From: CAWBXL01 sp963837365
GTDB taxonomy: Bacteria > Acidobacteriota > Terriglobia > Terriglobales > Acidobacteriaceae
Length of the DNA: 64,000 nt
Assembly (NCBI GenBank): GCA_963837365.1
Contig: CAWIMW010000008.1
Coordinates: 62,001 to 126,000, forward strand
Direction of reading: 5' to 3'
The notes under the pieces are model-generated. The model worked only from the letters and a program-made list of their open reading frames with translations. It did not search any database and was not told the DNA's origin. Each line of letters begins with the position of its first letter. Position 1 is the stretch's first letter. Shown piece by piece: positions 18,233-26,320 of the stretch. The translations under genes were made by a program, and so were the position numbers.

Positions 18233-19618
18233 ATGCCACAAAAAGCACATTTACTGGTGGTCGACGATGAAGCGAACACGCTGGCTTCACTGTCGCGGGC
18301 TTTTCGTCTGGCGGGACACGAAGCGACGGTCTGCGACAACGCTGCAAAGGCGCTGGAGTTAGCCAAAGCGCAGAGCTTCGATCTGATTTTTTCCGACGTG
18401 GTGATGCCGGGGAAAGATGGGCTGGCACTATTGGAGGAAATGCGAGGCCAAGGGATCACGACGCCGGTTGTCATGATGTCGGGACAGGCGCACATAGAGA
18501 TGGCCGTGCGTGCTACAAAACTCGGGGCCCTGGATTTTCTGGAAAAACCAGTTTCAACGGAAAAACTGCTGCTCACGGTTGACAACGTACTGAAGCTGCA
18601 ACGACTGGAAGCTGAAAATCGCCAGCTGCGCCAGCGACTGGGGAAACACGAAATCGTGTGGAGCGGCGAGACCATGAAGAAAATCATGGCCCAGGTGGAA
18701 CGTGTGGCCGCGAGTGAGACACGGGTCTGCATCCTGGGCGAGACCGGCACGGGAAAAGAACTGATCGCCCGTACCCTGCATGAGCGAAGTGCACGCGCGT
18801 CCGGGCCGTTTGTGACTTTGAACTGCGCGGCGGTCCCGGCGGAACTAATTGAGTCGGAGTTGTTCGGCCACGAAAAAGGCTCGTTCACCGGCGCAGCGGG
18901 TCGTCATGTGGGGAAGTTTGAGCAGGCGGAGGGCGGCACGATTTTTCTAGATGAGATCGGAGACATGCCCTTGGCGATGCAGGCCAAGCTTCTGCGTGTC
19001 CTGGAAGAGGGGGAAGTGGAACGTATTGGCGGTGACAAACCGGTGCGGGTGGATGTGCGTGTGGTAGTGGCCACGCATCGGAACCTGGAATCCCTGGTTC
19101 GGGACGGCAAGTTCCGCCAAGATTTGTTTCACCGTGTTTATGTCTTCCCAGTTATGCTGCCTCCATTACGCGAACGCCGGGACGACATTCCTGCCCTGGT
19201 GGAACATTTTGCGCGGCAGGTTTGTGGGCAAAACAATTGGAAACCGATTCCCTTCTCAGCGGAAGCAGTACAGGGGTTGCAGTCGTACGCGTGGCCAGGA
19301 AATGTGCGCGAGCTTCGCAATGTAGTGGAGCGCCTCATGCTGATGGCATCCGATGGAACCGTGACTGAGGAGACCGTCTACCTGACTTTGCCGCAGGCTT
19401 CGAATACCGGCAACACAGCGGCATTCAGCGGTTCGGGGCCGCTGGCGGATCGCGTACAGCAATACGAGCGCGAAGTAATTCTGGCTGAGCTCAAGCGCAA
19501 CCATAATCACATCACCAATGCAGCCAAGGCGCTAGGGCTGGAACGCAGCCATCTATATAAGAAGGCAGAGCAACTGGGGATTGATTTGCGTGCGCTGCGG
19601 CAGGAATCGGGGGGTTAA
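18233..19618 (+). CDS. sigma-54-dependent response regulator (NtrC family)
   Basis: 461 residues: receiver domain with phospho-acceptor Asp at about 55 (FSDVVMPGKDG) and Lys in LEKPVS; AAA+ domain with Walker A GETGTGKE (169-176), sigma-54 contact loop GSFTGA (216-221, the usual GAFTGA with A to S, a common variant), Walker B region GGTIFLDEIGDM; and a C-terminal Fis-type helix-turn-helix (HITNAAKALGLERSHLYKKAEQ). It activates RpoN promoters after phosphorylation by the kinase encoded 30 bases upstream. No adjacent target operon is obvious, so the regulon may lie elsewhere. Confidence 0.95.
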   Translation: MPQKAHLLVVDDEANTLASLSRAFRLAGHEATVCDNAAKALELAKAQSFDLIFSDVVMPGKDGLALLEEMRGQGITTPVVMMSGQAHIEMAVRATKLGALDFLEKPVSTEKLLLTVDNVLKLQRLEAENRQLRQRLGKHEIVWSGETMKKIMAQVERVAASETRVCILGETGTGKELIARTLHERSARASGPFVTLNCAAVPAELIESELFGHEKGSFTGAAGRHVGKFEQAEGGTIFLDEIGDMPLAMQAKLLRVLEEGEVERIGGDKPVRVDVRVVVATHRNLESLVRDGKFRQDLFHRVYVFPVMLPPLRERRDDIPALVEHFARQVCGQNNWKPIPFSAEAVQGLQSYAWPGNVRELRNVVERLMLMASDGTVTEETVYLTLPQASNTGNTAAFSGSGPLADRVQQYEREVILAELKRNHNHITNAAKALGLERSHLYKKAEQLGIDLRALRQESGG

Positions 19619-19750
19619 AGCAGTGCAATGAGCAAGCAAATTTAGCCTTTCGCTGAGTTTTTCTGCTCTGGTTCGTGTTATATTCGCCATACTAGCGGGA
19701 GGTGGGGCTTCCCGCTAAAATCGGCCCTCTTCACCAGTAAACGATTTCTT

Positions 19751-20830
19751 ATGTCTGGTCCTTTTAACAATGGCAAAGAACCTGGCGCCACGACGCTGAA
19801 GTCGGTGGCGCGCCACGTTGGACTGTCCGCCGGGACAGTTTCCAGCGTTCTGAATAATTCTCCCTCAGCCGCCCACATTCCCCAGGCCACGCGGGACCGC
19901 ATTCATGCCGCGGCTCGGGAACTAAATTACCGTCCAAATTTGCTGGCCCGCTCCCTGCGCAAACAACGCACCCACACTTTAGGAATTATCGCTAACGATC
20001 TGGGGGATGCGTACACGTCATTGGTGATTGCCGGAATTGAAAAATTCCTGCGGCAAAACGATTATTTTTTTATCACCGGAGTCCACCACCACAAACGCGA
20101 TTTGCTGGAAGCCTATTCCGACATGCTGGTGCAACGCGGCGTGGAAGGATTCATCACGGTAGACCTTAATTTTGAATATTCTCCCGCGCTGCCCACGGTC
20201 GCCGTCTCCGGGCACAGTCAGACCGAAGGGATCACCAATGTGGTCCTGAATCACCATGGCGCGGTTTTCGCGGCGCTGAAACATCTGTTAGACCTTGGGC
20301 ACCGGGACATTGCTTTCATGCGGGGGCATCCTGCCAGCGCTGACTCGGAACCCCGGTGGCAAGCAATTTGTGAAATCGCGCCACAACTGGGAATTACCGT
20401 AAGGGATGAGTTGGTGATCCAATTCGATGTGGAAGAGTTTTCGCCGGAGCTGGGCTATCCCTTCGCCAAGCAACTGCTTGCCAGAAACAAACCTTTCACC
20501 GCGTTATTTGCTTACAACGATCTCTCGGCCATTGGCGCCATGCGTGCCTTTCAGGAATCCGGGCTGCGCATACCGCAGGACATTTCGGTTGTCGGATTTG
20601 ACGACATCCCGGTGGCGGTCTATTACTACCCCAGCTTGACTACGCTGCGGCAGCCGCTGGTTGCCATGGGCGAGTTGGCAGCTAGGACTTTAGTTGAGAG
20701 AATCGAGGGTAAGAAAGACTCTCCGGCAGAAATTGCGGTCGAAGGGGAACTGGTGGTTCGGGAGTCTACTGGACCTGCGCCGACTGGACCTTCCAGCCGT
20801 AATATTGAATCAAACCTGGTAAAAGCTTAA
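19751..20830 (+). CDS. LacI-family transcriptional regulator
   Basis: 359 residues. The N-terminal helix-turn-helix is TLKSVARHVGLSAGTVSSVLNN, with the hinge-helix region DRIHAAARELNYRPNLLARSLR. The effector domain has the usual periplasmic-binding-like pattern: TLGIIANDLGDAYTSLVIAGIE, ending VGFDDIPVAVYYYPSLTTLRQP. The ligand is probably a sugar or sugar derivative by family; its neighbours (sigma-54 regulator upstream, threonine deaminase convergent) give no clue to its target. It has its own promoter region (132-base gap). Confidence 0.93.
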   Translation: MSGPFNNGKEPGATTLKSVARHVGLSAGTVSSVLNNSPSAAHIPQATRDRIHAAARELNYRPNLLARSLRKQRTHTLGIIANDLGDAYTSLVIAGIEKFLRQNDYFFITGVHHHKRDLLEAYSDMLVQRGVEGFITVDLNFEYSPALPTVAVSGHSQTEGITNVVLNHHGAVFAALKHLLDLGHRDIAFMRGHPASADSEPRWQAICEIAPQLGITVRDELVIQFDVEEFSPELGYPFAKQLLARNKPFTALFAYNDLSAIGAMRAFQESGLRIPQDISVVGFDDIPVAVYYYPSLTTLRQPLVAMGELAARTLVERIEGKKDSPAEIAVEGELVVRESTGPAPTGPSSRNIESNLVKA

Positions 20831-20936
20831 TTCCAGCCGAATTTTTCGCAGTGCCCCGATTTGGTTTCTACGCGTTTCTTGCGCCACGCTTTGCGGCTAA
20901 CTTTTCGTTTACCGGAAGGAACGAACAAAAGATCTT

Positions 20937-20985
20937 AACCGCCGAGGACGCAGAGAAAATCCGCGGAGAACAGAGAGAACCGGTT
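20937..20985. repeat. GC-rich GAGGACGCAGAG-type intergenic repeat
   Basis: The stretch beginning CTTAACCGCCGAGGACGCAG resembles the CCGCCGAGGACGCGGAG-type repeats seen between genes in many genomes. It lies between the LacI regulator and the convergent threonine deaminase. No hairpin with a T-run is visible. Low confidence. Confidence 0.35.
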
Positions 20986-21006
20986 TTCAGGACGCTGCCG
21001 AATACT

Positions 21007-22248
21007 CTAAGAAACGCGCTCGTGCGCGTAGCCTGCGGCAGCCAGGGCGGAGAGCAGCTCGGCAATATGATCGGGGCCGCGCGTTTCCATGGTGATGTCT
21101 ATGGCTGTGTCCCCCAGGTTCACCCCGTAGTAAGCGCGATCATAGGCGGTTTCTACGATGTTGGCGCGGTGCTGTGCCAGGATTCCCGTGAGCTTGTTTA
21201 ATGCACCTGGATAGTCAGGGAGATGAACCCGCAGGCGCACCAGACGTCCATCTTTTACCAAGCCGCGCTCGATGATGCGGGAGAGCAGGGTGACGTCAAT
21301 ATTTCCGCCAGATACCAGAACCACAACTTTTTTTCCCGCCAGTGGCAGTTTGTGATTCAGGACGGCGGCGATCGCGGCGGCGCCTGCGCCTTCCGCTAAC
21401 GTTTTTTCGCGCTCCAACAAAAGAAGGATGGCGTTGGCGATTTCTTCTTCGGTGACGGTCACCACTTGATCTACATACTTTTTCACCAGAGGCAGGGTAT
21501 TGTCGCCGGTTCGCAGGACTGCAATGCCATCGGCGATGGTGGCGGCTGGGCTTAACACCACCGGCTTGCCCGCAGCCAATGCAACCTCCATGGAGGGGAG
21601 CCGCGAAGGCTGTACGCCGTAGATCTGGATCTTCTTATTGGTCTCTTTCACCGCACAGGCAATCCCACTGATGAGCCCGCCGCCGCCGATGGGGACCACG
21701 ATAGCTTCAACGTCGGGACACTGCTGTAGCATCTCCAGTCCAAGCGTGCCCTGACCGGCGATAACCGCTTCGTCATCGAAGGGGTGGATGAAAGTCAGGT
21801 GCTGGGCCTGGCTGCGGTGGATGGCTTCGGCACAAGCCTCATCGTAATTTGCGCCGTGTAAGATTACGTCCGCGCCATAGCCTTTGGTCGCTGAAACTTT
21901 AGTCAGCGGCGTGGTGAGGGGCATCAGAATTTGGGCGTGAATGCCGTGAAGTCCGGCATGGTAAGCAACGCCTTGGGCGTGGTTGCCGGCAGAGGCTGCG
22001 ATGACTCCCCGGCCTCGATCTTCGGCGGACATGGTCAGAAGCTTGTTTAGTGCTCCGCGTTCCTTGAAGGCACCGGTGCGCTGGAGGTTGTCGAGCTTGA
22101 GGTACACGGAGTTGTTGGTGAGTTTAGAAAAGGTCTCCGACTTTGTGCAGGGGGAAAGATAGAGAGACTTCTTGATACGGGCTTGCGCCGCCTGGATGTC
22201 GGCAAGCGAAAGCGACGGGGCTTTCGGGCTGCTGATGGGAATGGCCAT
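21007..22248 (-). CDS. ilvA: threonine ammonia-lyase (PLP, C-terminal ACT domain)
   Basis: 413 residues. It deaminates L-threonine to 2-oxobutanoate, the first step toward isoleucine. The PLP lysine sits in RTGAFKERGALNKLL, the phosphate-binding Gly loop is PIGGGGLISG, and SAGNHAQGVAYHA is the substrate Asn loop. A single ACT domain ends the protein (LVRLRVHLPDYPGALNKLTG), giving the 400-residue one-ACT form rather than the two-ACT E. coli IlvA. Isoleucine feedback through ACT is likely by family. It is monocistronic and faces the LacI gene. Confidence 0.94.
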   Translation of the reverse strand: MAIPISSPKAPSLSLADIQAAQARIKKSLYLSPCTKSETFSKLTNNSVYLKLDNLQRTGAFKERGALNKLLTMSAEDRGRGVIAASAGNHAQGVAYHAGLHGIHAQILMPLTTPLTKVSATKGYGADVILHGANYDEACAEAIHRSQAQHLTFIHPFDDEAVIAGQGTLGLEMLQQCPDVEAIVVPIGGGGLISGIACAVKETNKKIQIYGVQPSRLPSMEVALAAGKPVVLSPAATIADGIAVLRTGDNTLPLVKKYVDQVVTVTEEEIANAILLLLEREKTLAEGAGAAAIAAVLNHKLPLAGKKVVVLVSGGNIDVTLLSRIIERGLVKDGRLVRLRVHLPDYPGALNKLTGILAQHRANIVETAYDRAYYGVNLGDTAIDITMETRGPDHIAELLSALAAAGYAHERVS

Positions 22249-22319
22249 TGAGTTCGATCTACTATTTTAGTTTAGCCGGATTGTAGTTTTTACGTGTGAG
22301 GTTCCTGCGAAGAACCAAT

Positions 22320-22383
22320 TTTGTCATGCCCTACAGGAAAGCAGATTCCTCCTCTTCGCTACGCTCATCGTCGGAATGACAAA
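22320..22383. repeat. inverted repeat with TTTGTCAT/ATGACAAA ends
   Basis: A 64-base element between ilvA and gltD bounded by TTTGTCAT (22320-22327) and ATGACAAA (22376-22383), with an internal TTCGCTACGCTCATCGTCGGAA. This form matches the dispersed intergenic repeats I know from Acidobacteriota chromosomes; copy number was not checked. Confidence 0.55.
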
Positions 22384-22390
22384 GGACGGT

Positions 22391-23854
22391 TTAGGCTGTA
22401 GGTCTTACCTCTGCTGCGCGAGCAGTGTCAGCTAGAGTCACGGTGGATTCTTCTCTCAAGTAACGGTCCACACCTTCGGCAGCTTTGCGGCCCTCGGAAA
22501 TCGCCCATACCACCAGCGATTGACCGCGACGCATGTCGCCTGCTGCAAACACGCCAGGGACGGATGACATGTAATCTCCATTGGTGGCTACGTTGCCGCG
22601 TTGGTCGAGTTCTACCCCGAGTTGCTCCAGCAAACCGTTGCGCACCGGGCCTAGAAAACCCATTGCCAGCAGGACCAAGTCTGCATCCATGGTGAACTCG
22701 CTGCCGGGGATGGCTTCAAATTTCGGCGGTGGACCGACGCGAATCGCGTGAAGCTGTTTCACGTTGCCGTTTGCGTCGCCGGTAAATTTCTGAGTGGCGA
22801 TGCTCCAGTCGCGGATGCCGCCTTCTTCGTGCGCGCCTTCAATCCGCAGTTGCATGGGCCATAACGGCCATGGAGTTTGCGGTGCACGCTCGGCCGGTGG
22901 CATGGGCATGATTTCAAATTGATGGACGGAGAGCGGCTTTTGGCGATGCGTGGTGCCCAGGCAATCTGCTCCGGTGTCGCCGCCGCCGATGATGACTACA
23001 TGTTTGCCGGTTGCGAGAATATCCAGGGTTGCGTCCAGTCCGTCACCGTGGCAGCGTTTGTTCTGCTGCGGCAAGAACTCCATGGCGTAGTGAATTCCCT
23101 TCAGTTCCCTCCCCGAGACCGTCAAGTCCCGGGGGTGCTCCGCGCCTCCAGCCAGCAGCATGGCATCGAACTCTCGCTGCAAATCCTCCACCGGCACGTT
23201 TTTACCGACGTGTGCGTTGGTTACGAACTGCACCCCTTCGCCTTTCATCTGTTCCATGCGGCGGTCGATGAGGTGCTTTTCCATCTTGAATTCGGGGATG
23301 CCGTAGCGCAGCAGGCCGCCGATGCGGTCCGCTTTTTCGTAGACCGTGACCCAGTGTCCAGCGCGATTAAGTTGTTGCGCGGCTGCAAGACCAGCAGGGC
23401 CGGAGCCGATGACGGCTACTTTTTTCCCGGTGCGGAACGGCGGCGGCTCGGGATGGACCCAGCCTTCTTTGAAGGCGCGGTCAATGATGTTCTTCTCAAT
23501 CTGCTTGATGGTGACTGCTGGCTCATTGATTCCCAACACACAGGCGGCTTCGCAGGGGGCGGGACAAATCCGTCCGGTGAATTCCGGGAAGTTATTTGTC
23601 GCGTGCAACTGCCGGACCGCTTCTTTCCAGCGCCCGTGATACACCAGGTCGTTCCAGTCGGGGATGATGTTGTTGACCGGGCATCCGGTGTGACAGAAGG
23701 GGACACCGCAATCCATACATCGTGCGCCCTGAGCGCGAAGTTTTTCTTCAGGGAAATCCTGATAAATCTCAAACCAGTCGTTCACGCGCTCTAGTACCGG
23801 ACGGCGGGTGGCGTGTTCGCGCGGGTACTCCATGAATCCGGTGTGCTTACCCAT
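22391..23854 (-). CDS. gltD: glutamate synthase small subunit (GltD)
   Basis: 487 residues. It takes electrons from NADPH through FAD to the large subunit. The N-terminal cysteine clusters CMDCGVPFCHTGCPV and CPAPCEAACVLGI bind two 4Fe-4S centres. FAD site VAVIGSGPAGLAAAQQL and NADPH site HVVIIGGGDTGADCLGT follow, and AGDMRRGQSLVVWAISEGRKA closes the FAD domain. The start overlaps the gltB stop by eight bases, so the two are translationally linked. Intact, unlike its partner. Confidence 0.96.
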   Translation of the reverse strand: MGKHTGFMEYPREHATRRPVLERVNDWFEIYQDFPEEKLRAQGARCMDCGVPFCHTGCPVNNIIPDWNDLVYHGRWKEAVRQLHATNNFPEFTGRICPAPCEAACVLGINEPAVTIKQIEKNIIDRAFKEGWVHPEPPPFRTGKKVAVIGSGPAGLAAAQQLNRAGHWVTVYEKADRIGGLLRYGIPEFKMEKHLIDRRMEQMKGEGVQFVTNAHVGKNVPVEDLQREFDAMLLAGGAEHPRDLTVSGRELKGIHYAMEFLPQQNKRCHGDGLDATLDILATGKHVVIIGGGDTGADCLGTTHRQKPLSVHQFEIMPMPPAERAPQTPWPLWPMQLRIEGAHEEGGIRDWSIATQKFTGDANGNVKQLHAIRVGPPPKFEAIPGSEFTMDADLVLLAMGFLGPVRNGLLEQLGVELDQRGNVATNGDYMSSVPGVFAAGDMRRGQSLVVWAISEGRKAAEGVDRYLREESTVTLADTARAAEVRPTA

Positions 23855-26243
23855 GGTGCACCTGCTCCTCTATCTGGACGGGAACTGGTAATGGCGCACC
23901 GGGTACGTAGGGTTGTCGAGAACGGCTGACCCCCAACACGCGTTTGAACTCGTGCGGGAAGACCTTAATGAAGCGCGGCAGGACTTCGAGCCAGTTGTCC
24001 AGAATACGCTTGGCCCGGAGACTGCCGGTCAGTTCGTGATGGCGGCTGATCAAGCCGTGCAGGAGTTCGACATCCTGGGGCTCGATGACCGGCTCCAAAT
24101 CCACCATGGACAGATTGCAGCGTTCATCGGTGAACTCGCCTTTTTCGTCGAATACATAAGCGATGCCGCCGCTCATGCCGGCGGCGAAGTTGCGGCCACA
24201 GGAGCCCAGCACGACGATCAGGCCGTTGGTCATGTATTCGCAGCCGTGGTCACCAACGCCTTCGACCACCGCGGTTGCACCAGAGTTGCGGACGGCGAAA
24301 CGCTCGCCGGCGACTCCGCTGAAAAATGCTTCCCCGCTGGTTGCGCCGTAGAGGACGACGTTGCCGATTACGATATTTTCATCCGCTGCGAAGGTGGATT
24401 TCCTGGGCGGAAACACAATCACGCGCCCGCCGGACAGGCCTTTGCCAACGTAGTCGTTGGCGTCGCCTTCCAGAGTTAGAGTCACACCTTTAGCAAGGAA
24501 TGCGCCGAAACTTTGTCCGGCTGATCCGGTAAACGCCACCTTGATGGTGTCATCCGGCAAGCCCTCGGAGCCGTAGCGCTTGGCGATCTCTCCGCTTAGC
24601 ATTGCGCCGACGGTGCGGTGCACGTTGCGGATCGGCAGATCAATCTCAACCGGCTCACGGTTCTCCAGCGCGGGCTGCGCGGCCTCGATGAGTTTGTGGT
24701 CGAGAGCAGCGTCGAGTCCATGGTCTTGCGCGATTTTGCAGTGACGCGCAACCCGGCTGGGCATCGGCGGATTGTAGAGAATCATCGATAAATCAATGCC
24801 GCGCGCTTTCCAGTGTTCGACTGCCGGCTGCACGTCGAGCATATCCACGCGCCCGACCATCTGGTCGAGCTTCTTGAAGCCCAACTCCGCCATGTATTGA
24901 CGCACTTGCTCGGCGATAAAGAAGAAGAAGTTGATAACGTGCTCAGGTGTACCGGTAAACTTCTTACGCAGTTCGGGATCTTGAGTGGCGATGCCGACCG
25001 AACAAGTGTTGAGATGGCATTTGCGCAGCATGATGCAGCCCATGGTGATGAGCGGCACCGTGGCAAAACCGAACTCTTCTGCACCGAGAAGAGCCGCAAT
25101 TGCGACATCTCTTCCGGTCATTAGCTTACCGTCGGTCTGTACACGGATGCGGCTGCGGAGGTCGTTCAGCAACAGTACCTGTTGGGTTTCCGCCAGGCCG
25201 AGCTCCCAGGGAACGCCCGCGTGTTTGATGGAACTGATGGGCGATGCGCCGGTGCCGCCGCTGTCTCCGCTGATGAGGACAACATCGGCGTGGGCCTTGG
25301 CCACTCCGGCAGCGACCGTTCCCACTCCCACTTCCGAAACTAACTTCACCGCAATGCGCGCCTGTGGATTTACGTTTTTGAGGTCGTAGATCAGCTGCGC
25401 CAAATCTTCGATGGAATAAATGTCGTGGTGGGGAGGCGGGGAAATCAAGCCTACCCCGGCAACTGAGTGCCGCAAGCGGGCGATGTACTCATCTACTTTG
25501 TGGCCGGGGAGTTGTCCGCCTTCTCCGGGCTTGGCGCCTTGCGCCATTTTGATTTGCAGCTCATCGGCGTTGATCAGGTAATTTGCGGTCACCCCGAAGC
25601 GCGCGGATGCAACCTGCTTGACGGCGCTGCGGCGCCAATCTCCGTTGGCATCGCGCTTGTAGCGTTCTTCGTCTTCCCCGCCCTCGCCGGTGTTCGACTT
25701 GCCGCCGATACGATTCATGGCGATGGCAAGGGTTTCGTGCGCTTCCTTGCTGATCGAGCCGAAGGACATTGCGCCCGTTGTGAAGCGCTTTACGATTTCT
25801 TTGGCCGGTTCGACCTGCTCGATCGGAATCGGCTTTTTGGCCTTCTTGATTTTCATCAGGCTGCGCAGCGTCGCCAGGTTGCGGCTCTGTTGATCGATGA
25901 GATCGGTGTATTCCTGGAAACTTTTGAAATTGTTGTCACGCACCGAGTGTTGCAGCTTGCTGATGGTCGCGGGATTCAGCAGATGATATTCACCGTTGAC
26001 ACGGAAGTGATACGAACCACCGACCGCTAGTTCGGTATCAAACTCGGTGATCGGCTGGAAGGCATACTTGTGCTTCATCAAGGCTTCACGGGCGAGCACA
26101 TCGAGACCGACGCCTTCAACGCGAGAAGTAGTGCCGGAGAAATAGGCCTCCACCAACTCCTGATTCAGGCCAATGGCTTCGAACACCTGCGCGCCGCGAT
26201 AGCTTTGCAGGGTGGAGATGCCCATCTTGGAGAACGTCTTCAA
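23847..26243 (-). CDS. gltB: glutamate synthase large subunit, C-terminal fragment
   Basis: This is the central/FMN and C-terminal part of GltB (798 residues from the first in-frame TTG, KTFSKMGISTLQSYRGAQ). It carries the FMN-binding barrel with the 3Fe-4S cluster cysteines in CIMLRKCHLNTCSVGIATQ, the KPGEGGQLPGHKV loop and the C-terminal GXGXG right-handed beta-helix (GANDYVGKGLSGG style). It is not an independent gene: the preceding 26 codons (VDGITPEVAVGKFIKGINKG) lie in the same frame upstream of the nominal start, and a one-base indel near 26308 separates them from the N-terminal portion. The product joins GltD to make glutamate from glutamine and 2-oxoglutarate. Confidence 0.88.
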   Translation of the reverse strand: MKTFSKMGISTLQSYRGAQVFEAIGLNQELVEAYFSGTTSRVEGVGLDVLAREALMKHKYAFQPITEFDTELAVGGSYHFRVNGEYHLLNPATISKLQHSVRDNNFKSFQEYTDLIDQQSRNLATLRSLMKIKKAKKPIPIEQVEPAKEIVKRFTTGAMSFGSISKEAHETLAIAMNRIGGKSNTGEGGEDEERYKRDANGDWRRSAVKQVASARFGVTANYLINADELQIKMAQGAKPGEGGQLPGHKVDEYIARLRHSVAGVGLISPPPHHDIYSIEDLAQLIYDLKNVNPQARIAVKLVSEVGVGTVAAGVAKAHADVVLISGDSGGTGASPISSIKHAGVPWELGLAETQQVLLLNDLRSRIRVQTDGKLMTGRDVAIAALLGAEEFGFATVPLITMGCIMLRKCHLNTCSVGIATQDPELRKKFTGTPEHVINFFFFIAEQVRQYMAELGFKKLDQMVGRVDMLDVQPAVEHWKARGIDLSMILYNPPMPSRVARHCKIAQDHGLDAALDHKLIEAAQPALENREPVEIDLPIRNVHRTVGAMLSGEIAKRYGSEGLPDDTIKVAFTGSAGQSFGAFLAKGVTLTLEGDANDYVGKGLSGGRVIVFPPRKSTFAADENIVIGNVVLYGATSGEAFFSGVAGERFAVRNSGATAVVEGVGDHGCEYMTNGLIVVLGSCGRNFAAGMSGGIAYVFDEKGEFTDERCNLSMVDLEPVIEPQDVELLHGLISRHHELTGSLRAKRILDNWLEVLPRFIKVFPHEFKRVLGVSRSRQPYVPGAPLPVPVQIEEQVHHG

Positions 26244-26320
26244 CAGACCTTTGTTGATTCCCTTAATAAACTTTCCAACGGCAACCTCGGGGGTAATTCC
26301 ATCGGACAGGTAGCCGCGCG

